Translations under genes and position numbers: made by a program
The notes under the pieces: model-generated
Told to the model about the DNA's origin: nothing
What the model saw: only the letters and a program-made list of their open reading frames with translations
Databases searched by the model: none
NCBI RefSeq assembly: GCF_014395225.1
Contig: NZ_CP060723.1
Coordinates: 310,001 to 374,000 of the forward strand
DNA from: Pedobacter roseus
GTDB lineage: Bacteria; Bacteroidota; Bacteroidia; Sphingobacteriales; Sphingobacteriaceae
Reading direction: 5' to 3'
Length of the DNA: 64,000 nucleotides
Shown: positions 41,720-51,077 of the stretch, piece by piece
Position numbering within the stretch: position 1 is the stretch's first letter
How the letters are laid out: each line of letters starts with the position of its first letter

Positions 41720-44700
41720 ATGAGAAAAATCTTTACCTCACTCTTTTTTCTGTGCATTTTACTTACTGGTCTTACTACTTTGGCCCAGGTAAAAACCATA
41801 ACAGGAAAAATAACTTCTTCTGATGATGGCGGTCCGCTACCCGGAGTAAGTATAAAAATTAAGGGTACCACAACGGGTACCTCAACTGATGGTAATGGTA
41901 GTTTTACCATTCAGGCACCATCGCCAGGTGCAGTGCTTGTAATTAGCCTGATCGGATATAAGGCTCAGGAAATTACCATTGGCAGTAAGACCACTGTTAA
42001 TGCAGCCCTGGCTTCAGATGCGCAAGAATTACAGGAAGTAACCATTTCAACTGCGTTGGGTATTACCAGGCAGGTTAAGTCTTTAGGTTATGCTGCACAA
42101 AGTGTAAGTAGCAGCGATTTAAACTATAATCACCAGCCCAACCTGCTTAATGCTTTACAGGGAAAAGTTGCAGGTGCAACAATTTCCAGTACAGGTGGTG
42201 GCCCGGGTCAGGGGCTAGTATACGGATCAGGGGAGTTAACTCTATCGATCCGAATATTTCTGGGGATCCTTTATATGTAATTGATGGGGTACAGATTGAT
42301 AACTCAACTTCTACCGTTGGTGCCAATCCGGATGGAACAGCATTTGGTTCGAGAGGAGTAACCAACAGGGCCTCAGATATTAATCCAGAAGATATTGAAA
42401 CCATCAATATTTTAAAAGGAGGAGCCGCTACAGCACTTTATGGATTAAGGGGAGCCAACGGCGTTGTGGTCATCACCACCAAAAGAGGCAAACAGAATGG
42501 TGTGAGTGTGAACTTTAACAGCAGCTATGGTTTTGATCAGGTGTTGAAATCACCCGATGTACAAACAGAATATACCCAGGGTGTCTTGGGAGTTTATACC
42601 AATCCGCCGGGTGGTATCGGGCCAGGCTGGGGACCAACCATTGCTGAGGCAAAACTGATCGATCCAACTCATCCCGATCAGTTATTCAACAACTACGACC
42701 GCGCTTTTGGCACTGGCCAGCAGGTTAAAAATTCCTTATCGGTTACCGGTGGGAGTGATGCCATTAAATTTTTCTCATCCATTTCGCAGCTTTACCAAAA
42801 AGGGATGATGCCCAATACAGATAACAAGAATTTCTCCGGAAGGTTAAATACCGATTTTATCATCAGCCCGAAATTTAAAGCATCGGTTAATATGAATTTT
42901 ACCAATTCTGGTGGTTATACTTACAGTGCCGACCGTTTTGGAGAAGGTTTGGCCTATTGGTCGCCACGTTACGATGTTGCCGATTATCAGAATGCAGATG
43001 GTTCGCAAAAATATTTAGGCACAAACAACCCGATTTGGGGTACGGCAAACAATAGATTTAAAGGCGATGTTAACCGCTTTATTGGCGGGGCAAGCCTGAG
43101 CTATGATCCTGCTAAATGGCTTAATTTTTCTTACCGTTTAGGGGTAGATACTTACGGCGATAACCGTGTGCGCACCGCCCGCGGACCAATGTATGCTACT
43201 GAAGCCATGTACGATAATCAACAAGGTTTTTATGGCGAGTACAACACCAAATTCAGAACCATCAACAGTACTTTTGTGGCCACTTTAACCACTAAACTAA
43301 CTGATGATATTACCGGAACCTTAAGGCTTGGACAAGAACTTTACGACCGTAAGTCTAAAGAAATAGGCACTTTGGGCAGTATCCTCGGCGTATATAATTT
43401 CTTTAATTTAGCCAATGCCGGTGTACTTACACCAACTCAAACGCTAAAACAAAAAAGACTGGTGGGTTATTTCGGAGAGGCTACTTTTGATTACAAAAAT
43501 TACCTTTTCTTAACTGTAACCGGAAGAAACGATATCACCTCAACGCTTCCGAAAGCAAGCAGATCGTTTTTTTACCCTTCAGCAAGTTTAAGTTATGTGT
43601 TTTCCGATCAGTTTAAATTGCCGACTGTAATTAGCCAGGCCAAGTTGCGTTTGTCTTATGCCAGGATCGGTAAAGATGCATCCGAATATTCTACTTTTAC
43701 AGGTTATACCCCGTATACCTCTCTGCCAACTGGAACAGGAGGTTTAACTATTGCTCCAAATCTTGGCAACCCCGATCTCCGTCCCGAATTTACCAATACT
43801 TACGAAGCGGGTTTAGAAATGTCGTTCTTTAAAAACCGTTTAGGTTTCGATTTTACTTACTATTATTCATTAAGCAAAGATCAGATTATACAGACACAGG
43901 TTTCGTCTGCAGTTGGTTACGTCACCAAATCAATCAATGCCGGCGATATCAGGAACAGGGGAGTGGAGCTAGTATTAAATGGTAAACCGATTGTATCAAA
44001 AGATTTCAGATGGGATGTCAACGTTAATTTCTCGGCCAACCGGAACATGGTGCTGAGCATGCCAAACGGAATATCAGAAATTGTATATGGTGCCGCAAGA
44101 GGTTATGGCAATGCCGGAGTAACCATGAAATTGATTAAAGGGCAGCCTTATGGCAATATTTATGGCAGCTATTTTAACCGTTATTACGGAAGCACGCCTG
44201 AAGATCCGGTTGTACTCGACAAAAACCTTCCATTGTTAATCAGTGCTAACGGTTTCCCTAGCATTTCGGGAGGAAAGCAAAAACTATTGGGTAATTCGCA
44301 GCCGAAATATATTATCGGTATGGGCAATACCTTCAAATACAAGGATTTTAGTTTAAACGTATTGTTTGATGCCCGTTTAGGATTTGAAAAATACAACTGG
44401 CTTGAAGATTTTTATTCGGCCTTCGGATTACCGGATTATACTGCTGACAGAAGAACCGTAAAGGTATTTGATGGCGTACTGGCCAATGGTCAGCCGAATA
44501 CAAAACCGGTTTATATGGGCCAAAGGATAGGGCCTGATGGCGTTGATTATGGTGAAGGATATTACCGCATTTACTATCGTAACGTTTCTGAACCTTTTGT
44601 AAGCGATGCCTCCTGGGTACGTTTGCGCTCTGCCAGTTTAACCTATAACTTACCGGCAAACTGGTTACCTGCAAAATCGATCAAAAATGCTTCGCTATCG

Positions 44701-44853
44701 GTTACCGGAAATAATTTATGGCTATGGACGAAATATTACGGCGTAGATCCTGAATCAAGCTCTTACGATTCTGGCAGTAACAACGACGGCTCTGCCGGTT
44801 TTACTTATCCATCAGCCCGTACAATTATGTTCACCCTTAATGTTGGTTTTTAA
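41720..44853 (+). pseudogene. SusC/RagA-family TonB-dependent receptor with one-base frameshift (pair 4)
   Basis: A single receptor gene split in two frames. The first part, 41720-42280, gives a signal peptide, the regulatory-like domain (ITGKITSSDDGGPLPGVSIKIKGT) and the plug start up to ISSTGGGPGQG. At GGGG (42211-42214) one base is missing relative to the family. Adding one G restores GASIRIRGVNSIDPN, then DPLYVIDGVQIDNS, ILKGGAATALYGLRGANGVVVITTKRG and a complete barrel to LNVGF at 44853. Total length plus one base is exactly 1045 codons. It may be a true inactivating mutation, slippage at the G run, or a sequencing error. The SusD partner is intact. Confidence 0.9.
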
Positions 44854-44864
44854 ATAGAAATACG

Positions 44865-46298
44865 ATGCAAAAAATTATAAAATATACATTGTGCTCAGCT
44901 TTAATTGCAACACTAGGTTTGCAAAGCTGTAAAGACAGTTATTTTGATTCTCTGTCCGACAATCCAAACCAGGTTCCGGTAGCTACATTAAGTACTTTAC
45001 TGGCCACATCAACCTATAAAGCAGCAAATGACAATTACTTTATAGGAAGCATTATTGCCCCTTATGTGCAATATACGGCGAATCCGGCAGCCAATGGAGC
45101 TGGCGATACTTATCAGGCCATTGACTTTACCGCGACCTGGGATGCGCTTTATTTTGCCATGGCTGATGCCAATGAAATGAAAAAGTTAGCTGTTGCACAA
45201 AGCTCGAGCGAATATAAAGGTGTAGCCGATGTGCTCATTGCCTATAACCTTACACTGGTGAACGATTTGTGGGGAGATGCTCCATTTTCGGAAGCTTTTA
45301 ACATCAATAACCTTACGCCAAAATATGATAAACAACAGGATGTTTATAACCAGGCTATGGCACTTTTAGATGAAGCCATTGTAGAGCTTGCTAAAACAAA
45401 TGCAACCATTAAACTGGCGCCTACCAGCGATTTAATTTATGGAAAAAGCACAACTGAAAGGGCAAATTGGTTAAAAATGGCTTATGCTTTAAAAGCAAGG
45501 TTATTAAACAAGATCAGTAAAACAAGTTCTTATAATCCAACAGCTGTATTGGCCGCACTTGGTAATTCTTTTACAACAAATACAGACGATGCCAGTATGG
45601 CTACCTTTAAAGAGCGTAATCCATGGGCCAATGTGGCTTTATCTAATTCGCAGCAATCGTTGGGCGGCTGGCTTTCAGAACAGTTGATCGATGCACTAAA
45701 CGGTACAAGTTTCCCAGGCGCAGTTGATCCTCGCCTGGAAAAGATCACCGATAAAACCGTGAATAACATTTATATAGGAACGGTGAACGGTGCAGGTAAC
45801 AGATTGCCTGGGGCAAATACCACAAGGGATGAATGTTACATCTCAAGAAACTCTCCATGGAGCAGCGATACGTCGCCGATATTCATCGTTACCTTCGCAG
45901 AGTTGAAATTTATAGAAGCCGAAGCCTATTTCAATACCGATAAAACCAAGGCTTATGCGGCATACCTTGCCGGTATCAGTGCAAATATGGATAAGTTTCA
46001 GGTTACTGCAGCAAATCGTGATGCTTATTTGGCAAATCCTGTAGTTAACGTTGGGGTAGCAGCTTTAACCAAAGACCTGATTTTTAAGGAAAAATACATT
46101 GCCACTTATTTAAACCCTGAAGCCTGGAACGATGCACGCCGTTTCGATTATAAGTACAAAGATTTTGGCATGCCTGCTAACGCTGCACTACCAACATTCA
46201 TCCGAAGGTTAGATTATACCCAGGGTGAAAGAAGTAAAAATGGAAACAACGTACCTGTTGATGTGCCAAGAACAACCAGATTGTGGTGGGATCAGTAA
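44865..46298 (+). CDS. SusD/RagB-family lipoprotein (pair 4, SusD-like_2 type)
   Basis: 477-residue surface lipoprotein with lipobox Cys22 (LGLQSC). Features: LSDNPNQVPVATLSTLLATSTY, WDALYFAMADANEMKKLA, GVADVLIAYNLTLVNDLWGDAPFSEAFN, WLKMAYALKARLLNKIS, FAELKFIEAEAYFNTDKTKAYAAYLAGISANM and ARRFDYKYKDFGMPAN. This arrangement is the SusD-like_2 subgroup often linked to peptide uptake, and a peptidase gene follows. It begins 11 bases after the SusC gene. Confidence 0.92.
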   Translation: MQKIIKYTLCSALIATLGLQSCKDSYFDSLSDNPNQVPVATLSTLLATSTYKAANDNYFIGSIIAPYVQYTANPAANGAGDTYQAIDFTATWDALYFAMADANEMKKLAVAQSSSEYKGVADVLIAYNLTLVNDLWGDAPFSEAFNINNLTPKYDKQQDVYNQAMALLDEAIVELAKTNATIKLAPTSDLIYGKSTTERANWLKMAYALKARLLNKISKTSSYNPTAVLAALGNSFTTNTDDASMATFKERNPWANVALSNSQQSLGGWLSEQLIDALNGTSFPGAVDPRLEKITDKTVNNIYIGTVNGAGNRLPGANTTRDECYISRNSPWSSDTSPIFIVTFAELKFIEAEAYFNTDKTKAYAAYLAGISANMDKFQVTAANRDAYLANPVVNVGVAALTKDLIFKEKYIATYLNPEAWNDARRFDYKYKDFGMPANAALPTFIRRLDYTQGERSKNGNNVPVDVPRTTRLWWDQ

Positions 46299-46438
46299 AG
46301 CGTTAAGCGTTTGGCGAATAGCGTTTATCCAGCTTTCGCCAAACGCTACCTAATTAGTACCAGGCACCATAGACTTAGCGCTATTCGCCCAACGCCATCC
46401 GCTTACCGCTATGCGCTCAACGCCAAACTACATGATAA
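46298..46438. repeat. mirrored short-word array (GCGTTAAGCG, CCAAACGC)
   Basis: Words of the type AGCGTTTGGCGAATAGCG are followed by TTTCGCCAAACGCTACC and then CGCTATTCGCCCAACGCC, CGCTTACCGCTATGCGC and TCAACGCCAAAC. The first half pairs with the second: TTTGGCGAATAGCG answers CGCTATTCGCCCAA. It fills the gap between SusD and the peptidase gene. Confidence 0.65.
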
Positions 46439-48523
46439 ATGAAAAAAGCACTGTTTTTCCTTCTGGTTCTACTCTCTACCTCTAATATATTCGCTCAGTC
46501 TTTCACTTTAAAATCTGTTTTATCTTATCCTTTTCCAACCCAATTGGTAGCCGCTGCGGTAGGTGCTAAAATTGCCTGGGCAGCAAACGAACAGGGAAAA
46601 AGAAATATTTACGTAGCACAGGCCCCTGGTTATAATTCAGTAAAAATCACAGATTATACTGAAGATGACGGGCAGGAACTAAGCAGTTTATCTATTTCTG
46701 CTGATGGAAAGTGGATTGTATTTGTGCGCGGCGGAGATCATGGAGGGAGAGATGGCGGTCCCGTTAACGCAAACTCATCTCCAATTGCACCTAAAGTGCA
46801 GGTGTTTACCGTTCCTTTTGAGGGAGGTAAAGTTGTGGCTTTAGGCGAAGGTGATAATCCCGTAATTTCGCCCAATAGCGATCAGGTGATTTTTGCAAAA
46901 AGTGGCCAGGTCATGATCAGTCCTATTGATGGAGCATCTGCAGCAAAAAATCTATTTTATGCCAAAGGAATAAACGGAGCCTACAAATGGTCGCCCGACG
47001 GGAAAAAAATAGCTTTTATTTCAAACCGTAACGATCATTCCTTTTTGGGAGTTTACACAGATCAGCAAACACCGGTTAAATGGCTATTGCCTTCTTTTTC
47101 TAAAGATAATACTCCGGTATGGTCGCCGGATGGAAATGACATTGCATTTGTCAGAACGCCAGGTGCTGGTGGTGAAACCGACTCCATTTTAACAAAAAAG
47201 CACCAGCCATGGGCAGTATGGACTGTAAACATAAATACAGGTGCAGGAAAAATGATCTGGAAAGCACCTGAAACATTACGCGGTTCATTCCCCTCAATTG
47301 ATGGTGGCGCAAACTTGTTATGGGCCGATGGAAAAATTGTTTTTACCTCCTATGAAGACGGCTGGCCGCACCTTTATGCCATCAATCCAGACGGATCAAA
47401 GCGGTTGTTGCTTACACCTGGCAATTTTGCAGTGGAGAATATTAAGTTAAGCAATGATAAAAAGACACTGGTTTTTGCAGCCAATGCAGGGAGCGATATA
47501 GATGATCTGGATAGGCGTCACATTTATAAAGTTTCGGTAGATAAAGCCGATATGAAGGTGTTAACTTCAGGAAGAGGCATAGAAGCTTACCCTGTTGTTG
47601 CAGGTGATAGTCAAACATTTTTTTGCCTGAGTTCTACCGCCGACAGGCCGCTTTTACCTGCGCTGATTACTGCCGGAAAAGTACTAAAACTCATTGGTGA
47701 ATCCCTTATCCCAAATGATTTCCCGCTGAAAGATATGGTGGTTCCTAAACATGTTAGTTTTAAAGCTGCAGATGGTAATATCGTTTATGGACAGATGTTT
47801 TCCCCAAAAAAAGCTGTCAAAAATCAACCCGCCATAGTATATGTTCACGGTGGTCCACAAAGGCAGATGTTTTTAGGCTGGAATCCGATGGATTATTATT
47901 CGATAGATTATGCCTTAAATCAGTATTTGGTTAATCTGGGTTTTACTGTGCTGTCCGTTAATTACCGTTTAGGGATCGGCTATGGTTATGATTTTCATAA
48001 ACCCCTAAATGCAGGAGCACAGGGTGCATCAGAATATCAGGATATTAAAGCTGCCGGCGAATGGCTTGCTGCACAACCCAATATCAGCAAAGGAAAAATT
48101 GGTATTTATGGTGGTTCTTACGGCGGATACCTGACCGCGCTGGCCCTTGGTAAAGATTCTAAACTGTTTGCTGCCGGGGTAGACATCCATGGCGTAAATA
48201 ACCGGTTTACAAATTTAGATCAGGAAGGACGGAAACCTGCACCAGATGCAGCTCTTGCCGCAAAGGTAGCTGAAGAATCATCACCGGTAAGTTATGTAAA
48301 CACCTGGACTTCGCCTACATTGATTATCCATGCTGACGATGACCGGAATGTTGCTTTTAACCAAAGTGTTGATCTCGTTAAACGTTTTGAAGATAAAAAG
48401 TTTGATTTTGAGTTTTTGGCCATCCCGGATGATACCCATCACTGGATGAAATTTACGAATGGTTTAAAGGTAAGCGAAGCAACCGCCGATTTCCTTAAAA
48501 GGAAATTGATGGATAAGAAGTAG
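46439..48523 (+). CDS. S9-family serine peptidase (prolyl oligopeptidase / DPP-like)
   Basis: Exported peptidase of 694 residues, signal peptide 1-19 (FFLLVLLSTSNIFAQ). The N-terminal half holds beta-propeller repeats of TolB/DPP type (ISADGKWIVFVRGGD, YKWSPDGKKIAFISNRND, PVWSPDGNDIAFVRT). The alpha/beta-hydrolase domain is at about 440-694. Catalytic Ser560 sits in IYGGSYGGYLTALAL; Asp635 in IHADDDRNVAFNQS and the His in DDTHHWMKF complete the triad, and YVHGGPQRQ supplies the oxyanion region. It would trim peptides, probably those gathered by the neighbouring SusCD pair. Confidence 0.94.
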   Translation: MKKALFFLLVLLSTSNIFAQSFTLKSVLSYPFPTQLVAAAVGAKIAWAANEQGKRNIYVAQAPGYNSVKITDYTEDDGQELSSLSISADGKWIVFVRGGDHGGRDGGPVNANSSPIAPKVQVFTVPFEGGKVVALGEGDNPVISPNSDQVIFAKSGQVMISPIDGASAAKNLFYAKGINGAYKWSPDGKKIAFISNRNDHSFLGVYTDQQTPVKWLLPSFSKDNTPVWSPDGNDIAFVRTPGAGGETDSILTKKHQPWAVWTVNINTGAGKMIWKAPETLRGSFPSIDGGANLLWADGKIVFTSYEDGWPHLYAINPDGSKRLLLTPGNFAVENIKLSNDKKTLVFAANAGSDIDDLDRRHIYKVSVDKADMKVLTSGRGIEAYPVVAGDSQTFFCLSSTADRPLLPALITAGKVLKLIGESLIPNDFPLKDMVVPKHVSFKAADGNIVYGQMFSPKKAVKNQPAIVYVHGGPQRQMFLGWNPMDYYSIDYALNQYLVNLGFTVLSVNYRLGIGYGYDFHKPLNAGAQGASEYQDIKAAGEWLAAQPNISKGKIGIYGGSYGGYLTALALGKDSKLFAAGVDIHGVNNRFTNLDQEGRKPAPDAALAAKVAEESSPVSYVNTWTSPTLIIHADDDRNVAFNQSVDLVKRFEDKKFDFEFLAIPDDTHHWMKFTNGLKVSEATADFLKRKLMDKK

Positions 48524-48649
48524 GTTTTTGTGTTTTATTTAGGTTTAAAATAAGTAATGTCATCTTGAGCTTTTCGGAGGATAAGTTACCTTGTTTAACA
48601 ATTGAAAATCTTCGAATAGTTTACCATAGACCGATTCTAATAGAGGCTT

Positions 48650-48719
48650 CGTCATTCCCAACTTGATTGGGAATCGTAATGCAATAAGCTTTAAGATTCC
48701 CGCATGCGCGGGAATGACG
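48650..48719 (+). repeat. dispersed repeat with ends CGTCATTCCC/GGGAATGACG, copy 3
   Basis: 70 bp, the most compact copy: left hairpin CATTCCCAACTTGATTGGGA, ATCGTAATGC, AATAAGCTTTAAGA, right hairpin TTCCCGCATGCGCGGGAA. It lies between convergent genes, in the gap 48524-48761. GTCATCTTGAGC at 48559 may start a second, degraded repeat. Confidence 0.8.
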
Positions 48720-48761
48720 CATTGCTTTTAGGTATTCTTATTAGTAAATAATGTAATCTAA

Positions 48762-50396
48762 TTACCCTTTTTTAATCCTTTTCAAGATCATCAGACTTAA
48801 CGGATTAAAAGAATAACCTGAAATATTGTTCTGCAGCATTACTACCGATTGATCGTAAAACAAAGGTACAACCGGCGAGTAATCCATCACCATCTGGTCC
48901 ATTTTACGGTATAGCTCAAAACGTTTATCATTATCGGTTTCATAATAGCTTTTCTCAAAGAGCTGGTCAAAATCCTTGTTGTAAAAAGCCGTATAATTTG
49001 GACCGTAAGGCACTTTGTTTTTGGAGTAGAACATCGAGAGGAAATTTTCCCCATCGCCATAATCTGCCAGCCATGAGCCTCGGAAAAAATTCACATTGTT
49101 TTTCGACATCAAATCTCTTAAACTGGCGCTTGGACTAACATCAATTTTTACCTTGATACCTATTGCTGTAAGTTCACCCTGGATAAATTCGATGAGGTCT
49201 TTATAAGTGGTGGTGGTATTTAAGGTTACCTCAGCCAGGCCCTTGCCTTCAGGAAAACCAGCTTCTGCCAGAAGTTTTGCAGCAAGTTTAGGATTATAGG
49301 CGTATCCATGCACCGCCAGGCTATCAAAACCGGGCATTCCTTTCGGAATAAAACCAGAAGTGGCCGCAACACCGATTCCATTTCTTAAGTATTTGATCAG
49401 CCGATCCCGGTCTATGGCATAATTAATAGCCTGTCTGATTTTTTTCTGCCTTAATGGCGATTTTTTAACAATCGAAAGGTTCGTATCTACCAATATTCCA
49501 ACATATTCCGTACACAGGTATGGACTTTTGGTCAATGTGAATTTTCCTTTATATTTTGAAGTCATCTTTCCACTTTTTGTGAGGATGTCATCCCGGTAAC
49601 TCCCATCAACATTGTAATAAAAGTCCAGGTCCTTTTTTAGGAAACTCATAAAACCACTTTGTTTATCAGTTATAAATGTGGCTTTTACCGCGTCCAGATA
49701 GGGTAGTGACTTTCCTTTTCCATCCTTTTCAAAATAATGCGGATTTTTTAACAAGACTAATATTTCGCCCTCTTTCCAGTATTTAAAAGTGAAAGGACCG
49801 GTTCCAATGGGATGGCTCCTGAAATCCTTGCCGTAATGCGCAACTACCTCTTTGGGTACTACAGAACAGTATTGCGTAGTAAGCAGGCTCATAAATGGTG
49901 GAAACGGGCGTACCAGTTTAATCTGAAAAGTGGAATCGTTTAATGCGATAAAATTGTTTTTATCTTTTACTTTATCGCTAAAAATCCAACCACCCGATGA
50001 GGCTACTTTTGGATCGATCAACCTGTAAAAACTGTACACAAAGTCACTTGCAACTACTTTTCTGCCTTTTCCTTTTTTGAATATCGGATCGTCGTGAAAA
50101 TAAACATCATTGCGGAGATTGAAAGTATAAGTAAGTGCATCTTCAGAAACCTGCCAGCTTTTTGCAATACAGGGAATGGTTTGTAGTGATGAATCGATCT
50201 GTACCAGTCCGTTAAAGATCTGGTTGGTCATCCAAATCGCGTTCTGGTTGCGGGCAAAGGCCGGATCAATAGAGGTTAAACCTTGATCAAGGTTGATATT
50301 GAATACTTTTTTGTCTTTATGGTCATTGTTTTCCTTGCACGAAAAGAGTAAGATGACACAAAAAATCCAAAATATATACTTAAATGAGCCTCGCAT
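48762..50396 (-). CDS. oligopeptide-type ABC transporter substrate-binding lipoprotein
   Basis: Solute-binding protein family 5, 544 residues from the ATG at 50396, which gives a clean lipoprotein signal with Cys20 (IFCVILLFSC). The longer upstream reading frame overlaps the divergent gene and has no signal. Family marks: NLDQGLTSIDPAFARNQNAIWMTNQIFNGLV, YTFNLRNDVYFHDDP, VASDFVYSFYRLIDP, HPIGTGPFTFKYWKEGE, RQAINYAIDRDRLI, GDGENFLSMFYSKN and RFELYRKMDQMVMDYSPVVPLFYDQ. It binds peptides or similar solutes. No permease or ATPase gene is adjacent, so it works with parts encoded elsewhere. Confidence 0.93.
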   Translation of the reverse strand: MRGSFKYIFWIFCVILLFSCKENNDHKDKKVFNINLDQGLTSIDPAFARNQNAIWMTNQIFNGLVQIDSSLQTIPCIAKSWQVSEDALTYTFNLRNDVYFHDDPIFKKGKGRKVVASDFVYSFYRLIDPKVASSGGWIFSDKVKDKNNFIALNDSTFQIKLVRPFPPFMSLLTTQYCSVVPKEVVAHYGKDFRSHPIGTGPFTFKYWKEGEILVLLKNPHYFEKDGKGKSLPYLDAVKATFITDKQSGFMSFLKKDLDFYYNVDGSYRDDILTKSGKMTSKYKGKFTLTKSPYLCTEYVGILVDTNLSIVKKSPLRQKKIRQAINYAIDRDRLIKYLRNGIGVAATSGFIPKGMPGFDSLAVHGYAYNPKLAAKLLAEAGFPEGKGLAEVTLNTTTTYKDLIEFIQGELTAIGIKVKIDVSPSASLRDLMSKNNVNFFRGSWLADYGDGENFLSMFYSKNKVPYGPNYTAFYNKDFDQLFEKSYYETDNDKRFELYRKMDQMVMDYSPVVPLFYDQSVVMLQNNISGYSFNPLSLMILKRIKKG

Positions 50397-50410
50397 GCGA
50401 TCAGGAATGT

Positions 50411-50418
50411 TATTTTTG
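50411..50418 (+). promoter_or_regulatory. promoter -7 box TATTTTTG
   Basis: Exact TAnnTTTG match between two divergent genes, 19-25 bases before the plus-strand start. It would give a very short leader for the gene at 50437. Confidence 0.5.
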
Positions 50419-50436
50419 CACAAATTAATAAATTTA

Positions 50437-50895
50437 ATGCAGATGTCTTTTTTAAACGATTTATTTATTGGCCTCGATGCTGCTAAACAGGAAGAATTAC
50501 AGGAACGTTTAGATTTAGTGGAGCATAAAATTAAATTTATGGATAAAATGCCTGTTGCTTGTGTGGATACCAGCAATAATCCGGGTTACTTTTTATCGGA
50601 GGAAATCGCGTTGGCTGGCGGCATGTTAGAAACAGATATGCTGAGCGCTGTTTTTGTGATTTATTATCAACAAGGGAAAACCCTGACTGATTTAATGCGC
50701 GAAGTACCTTCTGTATTAAATACAGATTGGCCTGCCGTAAAAAATAACCGCATTATTTTGTTAAACGATGATGTTGAACGCGAAAGAAATGCCGAAAATG
50801 CTGTTTCACTAATAGAAGATATTGCCGAAATGCTGCACCCAGGTTCTTTTATTTTTGGCCACGAAGGCGATAAGTGGATCAGGTTTGAGGTTTAA
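50437..50895 (+). CDS. protein resembling the C-terminal lobe of a cobalamin-binding protein
   Basis: 152 residues from ATG 50437 (MQMSFLNDLF) or 150 from 50443. The frame is open far upstream, but that part overlaps the divergent lipoprotein gene. LDAAKQEELQERLDLVEHKIKFMDKMPVACVDTSNNPGYFLSEEIALAGGMLE, then LMREVPSVLNTDWPAVKNNRIILLNDD, follow the order of the long helix and second lobe of BtuF-like periplasmic binding proteins, without the first lobe or a signal peptide. Either a domain that became free-standing or a cytoplasmic protein of other function. The resemblance is by eye and only moderate. Confidence 0.5.
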   Translation: MQMSFLNDLFIGLDAAKQEELQERLDLVEHKIKFMDKMPVACVDTSNNPGYFLSEEIALAGGMLETDMLSAVFVIYYQQGKTLTDLMREVPSVLNTDWPAVKNNRIILLNDDVERERNAENAVSLIEDIAEMLHPGSFIFGHEGDKWIRFEV

Positions 50896-51077
50896 GGGAG
50901 ATATAAGAGGGGTGATGTGAGATTTGAGACTGGTGAAAAAACGAAGATTCAGTGCTTGTGCAGTTAAAAATGACTTCAGCTGAATTCGCCTGATGGATTT
51001 GCAACTTTACAACCTTCCAACCTTTAAACTTTATAACCTTCCATCCCTCAACCTTCCTGCCTTTCAACCCTCAACCT
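50896..51077. repeat. short-word array (GGGAGATATAAGAGG; later AACCTTCCAACC)
   Basis: The start has purine words (GGGAGATATAAGAGGGG, GATGTGAGATTTGAGA). The end is a run of CAACCTTCCAACCTTTAAAC and AACCTTCCATCCCTCAACC words with a period near 7-10 bases. It separates two convergent genes. No gene is supported. Confidence 0.6.

Noticed and set aside
48762..50576. Longer start for the oligopeptide-binding protein at 50576
   Set aside because: The added 60 residues overlap the divergent gene, and the internal ATG at 50396 gives a proper lipoprotein signal.
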